Below the pieces are notes generated by a model. That model had not been told where the DNA came from, made no database searches, and worked only from the letters and a program-made list of their open reading frames with translations. Of a stretch of DNA of 64,000 nt, positions 54,664 to 64,000 are shown in pieces (within the stretch, counting starts at the first letter, position 1; the number at the start of each line of letters is the position of its first letter). Source of the stretch: Acidobacteriota bacterium (GTDB lineage Bacteria; Acidobacteriota; Vicinamibacteria; Vicinamibacterales; CAVVIG01); NCBI GenBank assembly GCA_020850715.1, contig JADZED010000059.1, positions 18,934-82,933 of the forward strand. Reading direction: 5' to 3'. A program made the translations under genes and the position numbers.

Positions 54664-56115
54664 CTACACGAACTGGTATTCGGGGGACCCGGCAATCAGA
54701 TGGGCAAGGCCCGACGCTTTCGCCTGGAGCTGCACGTCGGCGCCGGTCCACGCGGCGCCGGCCCCGGCATATGCGAGCAGATCATCGTAACCCTGCATGC
54801 CGAAGTCGGCCGGCGTCAGCCGGTCGAGCAGGAAGTCGAGCACCGCCTGCGCGCTCTGCCTCGACGGCCGTGCGGCAGTGGCCAGGTGCACCTTCTGGCT
54901 GGATGCGAGCGTCGACGCGAAATTCATCCGTGCCAGCATCGCACCGGTCGAGAACCAGCCCTCTCCGAGCGTCCACCCGGCCACGTCCGGCGGCGAGAAC
55001 AGTTGCTGGCCCATGGCGTCGAGCGGCGTCAGCGTCGACCCGAGCGAGAACCCCTCCCAGCCGATCTCCTTGATCGCGCGGACGACATATTCGGCGGGCC
55101 AGGAGTACCTCGTGAAGTAGACCCGCGCATCGCGGAATTCCGCCGAATTGAGGATGAAGCGAACGACGGGCCTCATCGCGGTCCCGCTCTGGAGGTAGAC
55201 CGCGGCGATCTGGTCGACGAATCCCGGGTCGGGCGCTGTCGTCTCGCTCACGAAGTAGCCGTAGAGTCGGGCAGCGAGCCGGCGTGCGGTTTCGGGGTGA
55301 TAGGCGAGCGCGGTGAGCAGATCGATCCCGTCCTGCATGCCGTCGCGCGCGGCCCGCGCCGGAATCGTCCGGCCGCCGTCGCCGTAGATCGGGAAGCTGA
55401 ACGTCTTCGCGCCGGTCTCGTGCTGCCCTGCGTTGTACTGGAAGGAGATCGCGGCCGTCGTGCTGCCGCGCCCTGGCTGCGCGACGTTCCATCCGGTGAA
55501 AACGCGCGCAGCGGCGTACACGTCGGATTCGGTGTAGTAGCCGACGCCGCGCGTGAACAGCTCCATCAGCTCGCGGCCGAAATTCTCCTGCGGCCTCGCC
55601 TTCGTGTTGGTGGCGCCGTCGAGCCAATAGAGCATCGCCGGGTCTTTCGCGACCTCGATGAGCAGGTCGCGAACGCTTCCGAGGGCGCGCTGCCGGAACA
55701 ACTCCACCTGCCCCCGCTGCCCGCCGGGATCCTCCGCTGCCTTCGCCGCCATCAGCCGCGTGCCGTTCTCGGCGCCGACCGCGCCGGCGACCTTCGTGTA
55801 GCCGGTGGCGAAGTGGTTGTGCCAGAAGAGCGTCATCTTCTCTTCGAGCGGCCGCGGCGAGTGGAGCATGCGGAACAGCCATCGCTGGCGCGCGTCGTTG
55901 ATGACGGTGTTCGGCGAGAACGGGTTCTGCGAGGTCGTGCCGGCGAACCCTGGCTTCCCGATGTTGCCGTCGGCCGAATCGGGCTGGTTCTCGTAATCCA
56001 CCAGGCGGTCCACCGCCGCGCCGTAGCTCAGGGCCGTATAGGCGGCGAGATCCTCGGCGCTGGCGCCGAACCCGGCCCGCCTGAGGAGGTGCTCAATCAG
56101 CTGATCGTGGGCCAT
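54664..56115 (-). CDS. DUF1800 family protein
   Basis: 483 residues from ATG 56115 (MAHDQLIEHLLRRAGFGAS). DUF1800 pattern: LLRRAGFG, the LFWHNHFATG motif, ENFGRELMELFTRGVGYYTESDV, VDQIAAVYLQSG. Function unknown; always tied to DUF1501. The track ORF begins at 56289, inside the MITE-like element; the real start lies 11 bp from the element, whose CTAG end plus GA supplies AGGA ahead of the gene. Confidence 0.9.
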   Translation of the reverse strand: MAHDQLIEHLLRRAGFGASAEDLAAYTALSYGAAVDRLVDYENQPDSADGNIGKPGFAGTTSQNPFSPNTVINDARQRWLFRMLHSPRPLEEKMTLFWHNHFATGYTKVAGAVGAENGTRLMAAKAAEDPGGQRGQVELFRQRALGSVRDLLIEVAKDPAMLYWLDGATNTKARPQENFGRELMELFTRGVGYYTESDVYAAARVFTGWNVAQPGRGSTTAAISFQYNAGQHETGAKTFSFPIYGDGGRTIPARAARDGMQDGIDLLTALAYHPETARRLAARLYGYFVSETTAPDPGFVDQIAAVYLQSGTAMRPVVRFILNSAEFRDARVYFTRYSWPAEYVVRAIKEIGWEGFSLGSTLTPLDAMGQQLFSPPDVAGWTLGEGWFSTGAMLARMNFASTLASSQKVHLATAARPSRQSAQAVLDFLLDRLTPADFGMQGYDDLLAYAGAGAAWTGADVQLQAKASGLAHLIAGSPEYQFV

Positions 56116-56125
56116 CCTGTGCGTC

Positions 56126-56292
56126 CTAGTGTCCCGTCCCACTGGATCGTGGCATACGTCGCGGAGCGCCGCGCCCTGATGACCAGGCGCGAGGAGTGAG
56201 GACATTGGGGCATATCTGAGCGACGAGCAACGCCGCCAGCGGGGATGCGCCGCCCGCGAATCGTGTCGCGAACCACTGGGACGGGACACCAG
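56126..56292. mobile_element. MITE-like palindromic element, copy 2 (inverted relative to copy 1)
   Basis: 167 bp from CTAG to CCAG. Its reverse complement matches copy 1 (21921-22086) over its length with scattered differences, including the shared blocks GGCGGCGCATCCCCGCTGGCGGCG and GCGCGGCGCTCCGCGACGTATGCCACGATCCA when aligned. Both ends are the inverted GTGTCCCGTCCCA sequence. It has no ORF. It lies 11 bp upstream of the DUF1800 gene. Confidence 0.8.
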
Positions 56293-56373
56293 CTGCCGAG
56301 GCGCCGTTTGCCTGGACTTTAGACGCTCCTGGAAGGCAAAGGTAAAGGCGGCTTCCCGCGCCCCGGGCCCCGC

Positions 56374-56379
56374 TACAAT
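56374..56379 (+). promoter_or_regulatory. Probable -10 box of the DinB-like gene
   Basis: TACAAT (5/6) lies 50 bp before the ATG at 56430. The -35 region is GC-rich and unclear. The gene also has a strong ribosome site (AGGGGGAG), unlike the leaderless-looking genes in this window. Confidence 0.45.
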
Positions 56380-56429
56380 TGGACCCGTCCCGGATACCGG
56401 GAGCGCCAGGAATCTCTCAGGGGGAGCCC

Positions 56430-56969
56430 ATGATCGAACGGCATGTTCTCGACGATACGCTCCTGCAGCTGGGCAAGCTGAAGACGCAGGCCGATCGCGC
56501 CATTCAGCAGGTGGACGACCGGCAGTTCTTCGCGACGCTCGACGCGGAAGCCAACAGCATCGCGATCGTCATGAAGCACATGGCCGGCAACATGCGATCC
56601 CGATGGACCGATTTCCTGTCGACCGACGGCGAGAAGCCCGATCGCGAGCGTGACAACGAGTTCCTCATCGCCGCGGACGAGAACCGGACGGCCGTCACCG
56701 CCGCCTGGGAGCACGGATGGGGCCTGGTCTTCCAGGCAATCGGCGCGCTCGCGCCAGACGATCTGGGGCGGACGGTGCGCATTCGGGGCGAAGCCCACAC
56801 GGTGCTCGAGGCGATCAACCGGCAGGTCACGCACTATGCGGCGCACGTCGGGCAGATCGTGCTGCTGGCGAAGCACTACGCCGGCGGGCGCTGGCAGACG
56901 CTGAGCGTCCCGCGAGGGAAGTCGAAGGAGTTCGATGTTGCGAAAGCCGGAACGACGTACCGGACGTAG
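56430..56969 (+). CDS. DinB-superfamily (DUF1572) protein
   Basis: 179 residues: four-helix DinB fold with ANSIAIVMKHMAGNMRSRWTDFL and a metal-ligand type NRQVTHYAAHVGQIVLLAKH near the end, the DUF1572 pattern. Related proteins are thiol-dependent metalloenzymes. ATG 56430 follows AGGGGGAG; the track start upstream has no support. Confidence 0.85.
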   Translation: MIERHVLDDTLLQLGKLKTQADRAIQQVDDRQFFATLDAEANSIAIVMKHMAGNMRSRWTDFLSTDGEKPDRERDNEFLIAADENRTAVTAAWEHGWGLVFQAIGALAPDDLGRTVRIRGEAHTVLEAINRQVTHYAAHVGQIVLLAKHYAGGRWQTLSVPRGKSKEFDVAKAGTTYRT

Positions 56970-57026
56970 GCGCCGTCGAGCAAGGCCGGTCGTCGTCCTC
57001 GCCCGGCGCCCAGGTCTTCGCCGGCT

Positions 57027-59243
57027 CTACGCCCAGCGATAGCCGCTCTTCGCGATCGGCAGCGCGCGAATCCGGTCGCCCGTCGCCGCGAAGATCGCAT
57101 TGCTCAGCGCGCCAACCGTCGGCGGCAGGCCTGGCTCGCCGAGGCCGGTGGGCGGGTTGTCGCTTCGCAGGAAGTGCACGTCAATGGTCTGCGGCGCCTG
57201 CGGCATGCGCGTCGGCTGGTACTGGTTGAAGTTCCCCTGCACGGCATGCCCGGCTTCCACCGTGATCTCCCAGTTCATCAGGTGGCTCATCCCCTCGATC
57301 ACGGCCCCCTGCAGCTGATTGGTCGCCGAGCTGGGGTTCACGATCTGACGCCCGACGTCGGCGACCACCCAGGCCTTGTTCACGGTGACCCGCTTCTCTG
57401 CGACGCCGACATCTGCGACGACCGCGACATAGCCGCGGTGGCTGTACTGGAACGACACGCCCAGGCCCCGGCCGGCTTCCTGTTTCCGTCCCTGCCACTC
57501 CGATCGGTCGCGAACCATCTCGAGCACACCCCGCATCCGTGCCGGATCGAACCCGTCATCGCCCTGTGCGGGCGGCGGAATCGCCGGCCCCGACAGCAGG
57601 TCGAGCCTGAACTGCAGCGGATCCTTCCCTGCTGCCAGCGCGATCTCGTCGAGAAACGACTGGAAGGCCCATGAGAACGCGTTGCTGCGTGGCGCGCGCA
57701 TGGCCCCGGTCGGCAAGCCCAGTTCGATGAGCGATGCCTGGAAGTCGAAGTTCGGCACGAAGCGTGCCGGGAACTCGACGCCGTTGATGTTGCCGGAGTT
57801 GGTGAAGCCCTGCGCGCCGCGCGCGTTGTCGCCGTAGCTCACGAAGTGGTTGCGCCAGGCGACGAGCCGTCCTTCGGCATCGACCCCCGCCTTCAGGAAG
57901 TGGAAGCCGCCCGGCCGGTAGTGGTCGTGGCGCATGTCGTCCTCGCGCGTCCACAGCACCTTTACCGGCACGCCGATCGTCTTCGCAATCGCCGCCGCTT
58001 CGCCGACATAGTCGTTGGTGAGCCGCCGGCCGAACCCGCCGCCGGCGCGCTGGAGGTGGACGATGATGTCGGCCTCCGGCACGCCGAGCGCGGAGGAGAC
58101 GAGCGCGCGCGCATTCGCCGGCGTCTGCGTCGGCGCCCAGATCTCCATCTTTCCGCCGCGATAGTGGGCGGTGCAGTTCTGCGGCTCGAGCGGCGCGTGC
58201 GAGAGGAAGGGATAGGCGTACGACGCTTCCACCGCCGTCACGCCGGCCGCCGCCAGCGCCTGGTCGACATTGCCGTCGACACGCAGCGGAAACGCGGGCG
58301 GTCTCGCGGCGAACTCCGCCGCCTGGCGCGCGTAGTCGGCGCTGCTCTGGCGCGCCGTCGCCCCCTCGTTCCACACGACCTTCAACTGGCGCCGCGCGCT
58401 CTGCGCCTGCCACCAGGTGTCGGCCACGATCGCCACCCCCGGCATCAGTCCGCGCAGATCGGTCGTGCCGTCGACGACGAAGGCGTGGCGGACGCCCGGG
58501 AGTGCCTTGATCTCGTCGAGGTTCGCGCTCACCACCTTGCCGCCGAAGACGGGACACTTCTCGTACACCGCCGACAGCATGCCCGGGAGCGCGAAGTCGA
58601 TCCCGAATGTCGGCCGGCCTGTGACGATGGCGTCGTTGTCCACGCCGCCGGCCGCCCTGCCGACGATCCGGAACTCCGCGGCCTGCTTGAGCAGCACGCC
58701 GTCCAGCGCGGGCGGCGTGAGCTTCGCGGCCGTCGCGGCGAGCTGTCCATAGGTCAGCGAGCGGCCGCTCGACTGGTGCGTCACCGCGCCCGCCGATGCG
58801 CGGCATTCGGCCGCCGGCACCTGCCACGTCTGGGCGGCCGCGGTGACCAGTATCTGCCGTACGGCCGCGCCGACACGCCGCAGCGGATCGTAGTTGGTCG
58901 GCGTCGCCGTGCTGCCGCCGGCGTTCTGCCGGCCGAAGCTGGCTTCGTCGAGATCCGCCTGCTCGATGCGCACCGCGTCCCACGCGACGTCCAGTTCCTC
59001 GGCAATCAGCATCGGCAGCGACGTCTTCACGCCCTGGCCGATCTCCGGGTTCTTCGCCATGATCGTCACGAGGTTGTCGGACGTGATCTTGACGAACGCA
59101 CTCGGCAGATACGCCGGTCCGGACGCCCCGGCCTGGGCGAACGCCCTGGCGACCGGATCGAGATAGGCGGCGGCCATGAAGCCTCCGCCGGCGAGCGCCG
59201 TAACCTGGAGAAAGGAGCGACGATTGAGGACAGTCGCGTTCAT
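57027..59243 (-). CDS. Isoquinoline 1-oxidoreductase beta subunit-like, molybdopterin-binding
   Basis: 738 residues of the xanthine-oxidase family. Tat signal [17 protein letters not shown]. Cofactor motifs include [39 protein letters not shown] and near the C terminus [17 protein letters not shown], the glutamate-containing active loop. These enzymes hydroxylate N-heterocycles or oxidise aldehydes, using Mo-MCD. It follows the IorA-like gene by 9 bp. Substrate unknown. MCD synthesis needs a CTP-transferase not seen here. Confidence 0.88.
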   Translation of the reverse strand: MNATVLNRRSFLQVTALAGGGFMAAAYLDPVARAFAQAGASGPAYLPSAFVKITSDNLVTIMAKNPEIGQGVKTSLPMLIAEELDVAWDAVRIEQADLDEASFGRQNAGGSTATPTNYDPLRRVGAAVRQILVTAAAQTWQVPAAECRASAGAVTHQSSGRSLTYGQLAATAAKLTPPALDGVLLKQAAEFRIVGRAAGGVDNDAIVTGRPTFGIDFALPGMLSAVYEKCPVFGGKVVSANLDEIKALPGVRHAFVVDGTTDLRGLMPGVAIVADTWWQAQSARRQLKVVWNEGATARQSSADYARQAAEFAARPPAFPLRVDGNVDQALAAAGVTAVEASYAYPFLSHAPLEPQNCTAHYRGGKMEIWAPTQTPANARALVSSALGVPEADIIVHLQRAGGGFGRRLTNDYVGEAAAIAKTIGVPVKVLWTREDDMRHDHYRPGGFHFLKAGVDAEGRLVAWRNHFVSYGDNARGAQGFTNSGNINGVEFPARFVPNFDFQASLIELGLPTGAMRAPRSNAFSWAFQSFLDEIALAAGKDPLQFRLDLLSGPAIPPPAQGDDGFDPARMRGVLEMVRDRSEWQGRKQEAGRGLGVSFQYSHRGYVAVVADVGVAEKRVTVNKAWVVADVGRQIVNPSSATNQLQGAVIEGMSHLMNWEITVEAGHAVQGNFNQYQPTRMPQAPQTIDVHFLRSDNPPTGLGEPGLPPTVGALSNAIFAATGDRIRALPIAKSGYRWA

Positions 59244-59252
59244 GGCGTCACC

Positions 59253-59747
59253 TTACTGGTTGCGGCTCGCCGACGCGTCGGCCGAGGATGTGGGATGGAC
59301 GGTGCCCGCGGCCGCGTGGATCGCCTCGCGGATGCGAAGGTAGGCGCCGCAGCGACAGATATTGCCACCCATCGCGCGGTCGATGTCCGCATCGTCCGGC
59401 TTGGGCGTTCGTTCGAGCAGCGCCACGGCCGACATGATCTGCCCGGCCTGACAGTAGCCGCACTGCGGCACATCGAGCGCCTTCCAGGCCGTCTGCAGCG
59501 GGTGGCTGCCGTCGGCCGGGAGCCCTTCGATCGTGCTGACCGGCGCCTTGACCGCCGAGACCTGGGTCTGGCACGAGCGGACCGGCCGGCCGCCGACCAG
59601 CACCGTGCACGCGCCGCACTGGGCGATGCCGCACCCGAACTTGGTCCCCTTGAGATTCAGCACGTCGCGCAGCACCCAGAGCAGGGGCATGTCGCCGGGC
59701 ACGTCCACCGTGGCCGATCGGCCGTTGACCGTCAATGTATAAGGCAT
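59253..59747 (-). CDS. [2Fe-2S] subunit, isoquinoline 1-oxidoreductase alpha-like
   Basis: 164 residues with two [2Fe-2S] sets: [12 protein letters not shown] in the ferredoxin domain and [10 protein letters not shown]...[10 protein letters not shown] in the helical domain. It accepts electrons from the molybdopterin subunit encoded just downstream. It starts 2 bp after the P1 peptidase stop, so the three genes form a unit. Confidence 0.92.
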   Translation of the reverse strand: MPYTLTVNGRSATVDVPGDMPLLWVLRDVLNLKGTKFGCGIAQCGACTVLVGGRPVRSCQTQVSAVKAPVSTIEGLPADGSHPLQTAWKALDVPQCGYCQAGQIMSAVALLERTPKPDDADIDRAMGGNICRCGAYLRIREAIHAAAGTVHPTSSADASASRNQ

Positions 59748-59749
59748 GA

Positions 59750-60928
59750 TTACCGTCCGCTTTCCACGAGCCTGTCGTGCTTCCGGAGCACCTCGCGCAG
59801 CTTCTCGTGATCGATCGCGCGGCTGGTCCGGCCGTTGGCGCCGGTGATCGTCTCTCCGGCAATCAACGCGTTGATGATCGCCTCCTCGACCGCTTCCGCC
59901 GTGGCGGTGAACAGCGAGCTGATCCGCCGGTTCGACACCAGGGTGACGGGCGCCGTCTCAGGTGCCGCGGCGGCGCCCGGGTTCGCGGTCGAGAACGCAA
60001 TGGCGATGTCGCCCGACCCGTTGCCGGAGGTCGCGCCGGTCCGCCCCAGACCGTGCGAGGCGCGGTGCGCCAGCCGCTTCAACTGGTGCGGCATCAAGGG
60101 CGCGTCGGTGGCGATCACGATGATGATCGACCCCTCCTCCGCGTGCTCGGCGCCCGGAGGCGCCGGCGCAGCGCCGGGCGCCGGCTGATTGCTCATTTCC
60201 AGATAGACCGGCACGCCGGCCACCCGGAGATTGCCGCCGTGATTCGCCTGGACGAGCACACCGACCGTGTAGCCGCCGTTCTGCGCGGAGAGCCGGCGCG
60301 AAGCCGTGCCGGTGCCGCACTTGTAGCCGTAGCAGTTCATCGCCGTGCCGCCGCCGACATTGCCTTCGGCGACCGGCCCCGGCGCGGCGCCGTCGAGCGC
60401 GGCGAAGACGTGCTCGTCGTGCACGTGAAACCCGTTGATGTCGTTCAGCCCGCCATCGTAGGTCTCCGCGACCACGGGCAGCGCCCACGACTGCTGCATC
60501 ATGCCGTGCCGGACCGCCCACTTGATGGCGGCGTCGCGCACGGTGCCGACGCTGTGCGTGTTGGTGATGAAGACCGGGCCCTCGAGGAAACCGCCTTCGT
60601 CAATCCAGGTCGTGCCGGTCATCTCGCCGTTCCCGTTGATCGAGAACCATGACGCGAACACCGGATCTTTCGACGCCTTGCCTCGCGGCAGGATCGCCGT
60701 CACCCCCGTCCGCACCGGTCCCTTCCCGACCACCAGCGGTCCCTCGCCCGAAATGAGCGTCGTCATCCCGACCTCGACGCCGGCGACGTCGGTGATGGCG
60801 TTGTTGGGACCGGGGCTCCCCTCGAAGGGGATGCCGATGTCCCGGGCTCGCGGCTTCTGCGCCTCCGCCGCGGTCGTGAAGGCGAGCAGCAGCGCGCCGG
60901 CGATGGTCAGGCGATGGGCGGACGTCAT
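59750..60928 (-). CDS. P1 family peptidase (DmpA/BapA-like)
   Basis: 392 residues with a signal peptide ([17 protein letters not shown]). P1/DmpA motifs: [61 protein letters not shown], and the likely nucleophile serine in [17 protein letters not shown], where self-cleavage occurs. Family members are beta-aminopeptidases or D-aminopeptidases. Operon position with the IorAB-like genes is unexplained. Confidence 0.85.
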   Translation of the reverse strand: MTSAHRLTIAGALLLAFTTAAEAQKPRARDIGIPFEGSPGPNNAITDVAGVEVGMTTLISGEGPLVVGKGPVRTGVTAILPRGKASKDPVFASWFSINGNGEMTGTTWIDEGGFLEGPVFITNTHSVGTVRDAAIKWAVRHGMMQQSWALPVVAETYDGGLNDINGFHVHDEHVFAALDGAAPGPVAEGNVGGGTAMNCYGYKCGTGTASRRLSAQNGGYTVGVLVQANHGGNLRVAGVPVYLEMSNQPAPGAAPAPPGAEHAEEGSIIIVIATDAPLMPHQLKRLAHRASHGLGRTGATSGNGSGDIAIAFSTANPGAAAAPETAPVTLVSNRRISSLFTATAEAVEEAIINALIAGETITGANGRTSRAIDHEKLREVLRKHDRLVESGR

Positions 60929-61019
60929 GAACGGTTCTCCTCGGTGCGCAAGGGGCCCGTGCCGCCCCCTCGGGGGGCGGCACGGACATTATCGCCTATT
61001 CCGGCCGGGACGCGACCGG

Positions 61020-62357
61020 CTAAGAGGTGACGGCCTGGTCCGTAATCTCGAGACCTTTGTCGATGATCGCGAGCGCCTCCCGCAGTTCCGGCTCGGTGAT
61101 GCAGAGCGGCGGGTTGGCGAAGAACGTGTTCCAGCGGACCACGGTGTAGAGACCCGAGGTCCGGAAGAATTTCGACAGCGCCTTCATCTCGGGCGAGGTG
61201 CCGTTGAACGGCGCCATCGGCTCGCGCGTCGTGCGGTTGCGCACCAGTTCGACGATGCCGAACAGGCCCAGGTTGCGATGGACGCCGATCGAGGGATGCC
61301 GCCGGGCGAGATCCTCGAGGCCGGCGGTCAGCAGATCGCCCATTCGACGGGCATTGCCAATCAGATCGTCCTGCTCGTAGACGGCGATCGTGGCCAGCGC
61401 CGCCGCACACCCCAGCGGATGGCTGTTGTAGGTCAGCCCGCCCAGGAAGACGTGTTTGCCGAAATGGTCGGCCAGGCCGCGTCGCATGCCGACGGCGCCG
61501 AGCGGCACGTAGGCGCTGGTCAGCCCTTTGGCCATCGTGAGGAGATCCGGCACGACCCCCCAGTGATCCACCGCGAACCATGCGCCGGTCCGGCCGAAAC
61601 CGGACATGACCTCGTCGGCGATGAGGAGGATGCCGTGGCGGGTGCAGATCTCGCGCACCCCCTCGAGGTAGCCCGGCGGCGGCGGCAGGATCCCGTTGGT
61701 GCCGGTCACCGTCTCCAGGATGAAGGCGGCGATCGTCTGGGGACCCTCGAGCTGAATGATCTCCTCGAGCGTCGCCAGCGCGTCGGAGGTGGAATCCCAC
61801 CCGCGCTCGACGCCATGGTACGGGTGCGGGACGTGAACGACCCCGGACATGCCCGGTTCGACCGCCCAGCGTCGCGGCTCCCCGGTCAGCGTGAGACTGC
61901 CCGCCGTGCCGCCGTGATAGGAACGGTACCTGGCGAGAATCTTGTGGCGGCCCGTGACGAGCCGCGCGATCCGCACGGCGTTCTCGTTGGCTTCCGAGCC
62001 GCCGTTGGTGAAGAAGAAGACGTCGATGTCGCCCGGGGCGATTCCGGCCAGCCTGGCGCCGAGGCGCGCCCGCGGCTCGGTGGCCATGAAGGGGTTGGCG
62101 TAGGCGAGCTGCGCCACCTGCTCCTGCACGGCGCGGATCACGCGGTCGTCGCCGTGCCCGATGTTCACGCACATCAACTGGCTGTTGAAGTCGAGGTACC
62201 GCGTGCCGTCGGGCGACCAGAAGTAGACGCCCTTGGCGCGCGCGACGGGAATCGGGTCGACCGCGTCCTGCGCCGACCACTCGTAGAGCGAGTGCCGTTT
62301 CGAGAGCGCGATCATCTCTTCGCCGGTCATCGTGAGGGTCGTGGTGAGAGGATTCAT
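61020..62357 (-). CDS. Class III (omega-amino acid) aminotransferase
   Basis: 445 residues of the PLP-dependent class III family: FFFTNGGSEANENAVRIAR, YRSYHGGTAGSL, LIADEVMSGFGRTGAWFA and MAKGLTSAYVPLGAV, whose lysine binds PLP, and LTYNSHPLGCAA. It overlaps the CoA-acylating dehydrogenase by ATGA. The pair suggests degradation of beta-alanine- or 3-aminoisobutyrate-like compounds to semialdehydes and acyl-CoA (inference from family pairing). Confidence 0.9.
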   Translation of the reverse strand: MNPLTTTLTMTGEEMIALSKRHSLYEWSAQDAVDPIPVARAKGVYFWSPDGTRYLDFNSQLMCVNIGHGDDRVIRAVQEQVAQLAYANPFMATEPRARLGARLAGIAPGDIDVFFFTNGGSEANENAVRIARLVTGRHKILARYRSYHGGTAGSLTLTGEPRRWAVEPGMSGVVHVPHPYHGVERGWDSTSDALATLEEIIQLEGPQTIAAFILETVTGTNGILPPPPGYLEGVREICTRHGILLIADEVMSGFGRTGAWFAVDHWGVVPDLLTMAKGLTSAYVPLGAVGMRRGLADHFGKHVFLGGLTYNSHPLGCAAALATIAVYEQDDLIGNARRMGDLLTAGLEDLARRHPSIGVHRNLGLFGIVELVRNRTTREPMAPFNGTSPEMKALSKFFRTSGLYTVVRWNTFFANPPLCITEPELREALAIIDKGLEITDQAVTS

Positions 62358-63823
62358 CGTGACACCCGTGAAGTGACGATCTTCGAGGCGGTGTAGAAGC
62401 GCACCCCGTCCTTGCCGTGCGCGTGCAGGTCCCCGAAGAACGATTGTTTCCAGCCCGAGAAGGGGAAGACGGCGACCGGCACCGGCACGCCGACGTTGAC
62501 GCCGATCATGCCGGCGTCGGCTTCGCGGACGAAGGTCCGGATGGACCCTGCGTCGCGCGTGAAGATGACGGCGGCATTGCCCATCGGCGACTGCGCGATG
62601 AGCGCCAGCGCATCGTCGAGCGTGTCGACCCGCACGATCGACAGCACGGGACCGAAGATCTCGTCGCGCGCGACCCGCATGCCGGGCTTCACGTGATCGA
62701 GGATCGTCGCGCCCAGGAAGAACCCGCCCGACCGCGGCGCGTTCCTGCGCCCGTCGAGCGCGAGCACGGCGCCCTCGCCGACGCCGATGTCGATGTAGGA
62801 CTCGGCGCGCCGGCGCTGATCGGCGGTGATCATCGGCCCCATCTCGACGCCCTCGCAGGTGCCGGCGTCGACGCGCATCGCGCCGGCGCGCGCGACCAGC
62901 CGGGGCAGCAGCCGGTCTGCGGCGTCGCCCACCGCGATGAGCACCGATCCGGCCATGCACCGCTGCCCCGCCGAGCCGAAGGCCGAGCCGATGATCGAGT
63001 CCACCGTCCGTTCCACGTCGGCGTCGGGCAGCGCGACCATGTGATTCTTCGCGCCGCCCAGCGCCTGGACGCGCTTGCCGCGCGCCGCCGCCCGCGCGTA
63101 CACGGAGGAGGCGGCCGCCGTCGAGCCGACGATCGAGACGGCCCGCACCAGCGGATGATCGATGAGCGCCTCGACCTGCGCGGGACCGCCGTGCACGAGA
63201 CTGACCACCGACGGCGGCAGCCCGGCCTCGTAGAGCAGCTCCACCAGCCGCTGCGCCGTGTGCGGCACCTTGTCGGACGGCTTCAGCACGAACGTGTTGC
63301 CACAGGCGATCGCGAGCGGCAGCATCCAGAGCGGCACCATCACCGGGAAGTTGAACGGCGTGATGCCGACGCAGACGCCGAGCGGCTGCCGCACCGAATA
63401 GCAGTCGACGCCGCCGGACACCTGTTCGAGCGTCTCTCCCATGAGGAGCGTGGGAATGCCGCATGCGAACTCGACCACCTCGATGCCGCGCTGCACCGAC
63501 CCGCGCGCATCCTCCAGCGTCTTGCCGTGCTCGCGGGTGATGCCCCGCGCGATGTCGTCGCGATGGCGGTCGAGCAGCTCGCGATACTTGAAGAGATATC
63601 TGGCCCGCACAAACGGCGAGACGTTCCGCCAGGAGCGGAACGCCTCGTGCGCGGCGCGGACCGTCGCGTCCACTTCGGCGGCCGTCAGGTGCGGCACGCG
63701 GCCGATGATCTCGCCGGTGGACGGGTCGAAGACGTCGCTCGCGGCCTCCGCAGAGGAGGCGCGCCAGGCGCCTTCGCCGTAGAAGCGGCAGGGAGTGATG
63801 TGGGAGGTGACTGCGATGCTCAT
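62354..63823 (-). CDS. mmsA: Methylmalonate-semialdehyde dehydrogenase-type (CoA-acylating) aldehyde dehydrogenase
   Basis: 489 residues: ITPFNFPVMVPLWMLPLAIACGNTFVLKPSD, IVGSTAAASSVY, and the catalytic cysteine in AFGSAGQRCMAGSVLIAVG, with DEIFGPVLSIV and VPVPVAVFPFSGWKQSFFGDLHAHGKDGVRFYT, the MmsA-specific C-terminal stretch. ATG 63823 is preferred to the upstream GTG 63838; AAGGTGAGG precedes it. It makes acetyl- or propionyl-CoA from malonic- or methylmalonic-semialdehyde. Confidence 0.93.
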   Translation of the reverse strand: MSIAVTSHITPCRFYGEGAWRASSAEAASDVFDPSTGEIIGRVPHLTAAEVDATVRAAHEAFRSWRNVSPFVRARYLFKYRELLDRHRDDIARGITREHGKTLEDARGSVQRGIEVVEFACGIPTLLMGETLEQVSGGVDCYSVRQPLGVCVGITPFNFPVMVPLWMLPLAIACGNTFVLKPSDKVPHTAQRLVELLYEAGLPPSVVSLVHGGPAQVEALIDHPLVRAVSIVGSTAAASSVYARAAARGKRVQALGGAKNHMVALPDADVERTVDSIIGSAFGSAGQRCMAGSVLIAVGDAADRLLPRLVARAGAMRVDAGTCEGVEMGPMITADQRRRAESYIDIGVGEGAVLALDGRRNAPRSGGFFLGATILDHVKPGMRVARDEIFGPVLSIVRVDTLDDALALIAQSPMGNAAVIFTRDAGSIRTFVREADAGMIGVNVGVPVPVAVFPFSGWKQSFFGDLHAHGKDGVRFYTASKIVTSRVSR

Positions 63824-63953
63824 ATGGGTGACCCTCACCTTAGTACCGCGGCGGCCAGACGCTCAAGCGCTAACCCCTGCCGGCCAGGCGCCGCGTCGGC
63901 CCCGGGGGTAAGTTTCTCGAAATCATCGGCTTGCGAGGGCGTCACGTCGCGGC

Positions 63954-64000
63954 GGGGCCGCGGCAACCTTACACGAACACCGCAAGGTTACCGCGGCCCC
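63954..64000. repeat. Strong inverted repeat at the window edge
   Basis: GGGGCCGCGGCAACCTT, a 13-base loop, then AAGGTTACCGCGGCCCC: stems of 10 and 6 bp around one mismatch. It may be a terminator or operator of whatever lies beyond the edge. No T-tract is visible within the window. Confidence 0.6.

Noticed and set aside
52240-56199. 1319-residue plus-strand ORF opposite the serine hydrolase and DUF1501/DUF1800
   Set aside because: Antisense shadow of three well-supported genes.
1-64000. tRNA, rRNA, CRISPR arrays, prophage or transposase genes
   Set aside because: I looked for cloverleaf-like sequences, regularly spaced repeats and IS transposases by eye and saw none; a dedicated search could still find a tRNA.

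Overview
The window is a GC-rich (roughly two thirds G+C by eye), densely coded bacterial chromosome segment with about 50 protein genes. There is no tRNA, rRNA, CRISPR array, prophage or transposase gene that I can see. The gene mix suggests a soil or sediment Acidobacteriota-like bacterium, possibly of the Vicinamibacteria type. It includes a DUF1800/DUF1501 pair, a membrane-bound Rieske/cytochrome b complex with an octaheme cytochrome, a b558-type succinate dehydrogenase, a ferredoxin-linked 2-oxoacid oxidoreductase, isoquinoline-oxidoreductase-like Mo enzymes and a P1 peptidase. The lineage is an inference; no marker here settles it.

Layout. (1) 1-6.2 kb, minus strand: a coupled operon reading FAH/ketopantoate-reductase fusion, hisS, aspS, phoH, ybeY (ybeY is cut by the window edge). 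(2) 6.3-20.2 kb: a molybdenum/tungsten block. It has a ModE-like HTH protein, moeA, a second moeA fused to a substrate-binding domain, and mobA on the plus strand; a convergent moaD-aldehyde ferredoxin oxidoreductase pair; a degraded gene remnant; a two-gene NAD-linked formate dehydrogenase; and a ThDP enzyme resembling 2-hydroxyacyl-CoA lyases. (3) serA, then a 166-bp palindromic MITE-like element. (4) 22-28.8 kb, minus: HEAT protein, Rieske protein, split cytochrome b (b6-like plus subunit-IV-like) and an octaheme cytochrome c, i.e. a quinol-oxidising complex. (5) 29-33 kb: a radical SAM/SPASM protein and a polytopic membrane protein. (6) 33-37.6 kb, minus: pheA-ilvB-ilvN-ilvC behind a leader that reads as a ribosome-mediated attenuator, with a 40-codon leader peptide, antiterminator and U-tract terminator. 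(7) 37.7-44.4 kb, minus: sucC, sucD, korA, korB, ndk, a DUF2905 gene and dcd; divergent sdhCAB follows. (8) 47.8-56 kb: small genes, a VapBC-like toxin-antitoxin pair, secreted MBL-fold and serine hydrolases, a cytochrome c', and DUF1501/DUF1800. (9) A second copy of the MITE-like element, a DinB-like gene, a P1 peptidase with isoquinoline-oxidoreductase-like subunits, and a class III aminotransferase with a methylmalonate-semialdehyde-type dehydrogenase.

How it fits together. Three molybdopterin enzymes (formate dehydrogenase, AOR, the IorAB-like pair) share the window with four cofactor genes and a ModE-like protein. The ThDP lyase, formate dehydrogenase and AOR could form one oxidative route for 2-hydroxyacyl-CoA compounds (inference). 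KorAB, SucCD, SdhCAB and the Rieske/b complex form a continuous run from 2-oxoglutarate to the quinone pool and on to a multiheme cytochrome. Several promoters sit so close to the start codon that the mRNAs look leaderless or nearly so, including the attenuator leader peptide. The most rewarding items are the attenuator, the paired MITE copies that touch gene ends, the FAH-KPR fusion, and the octaheme/b6-like complex with a candidate heme ci cysteine.
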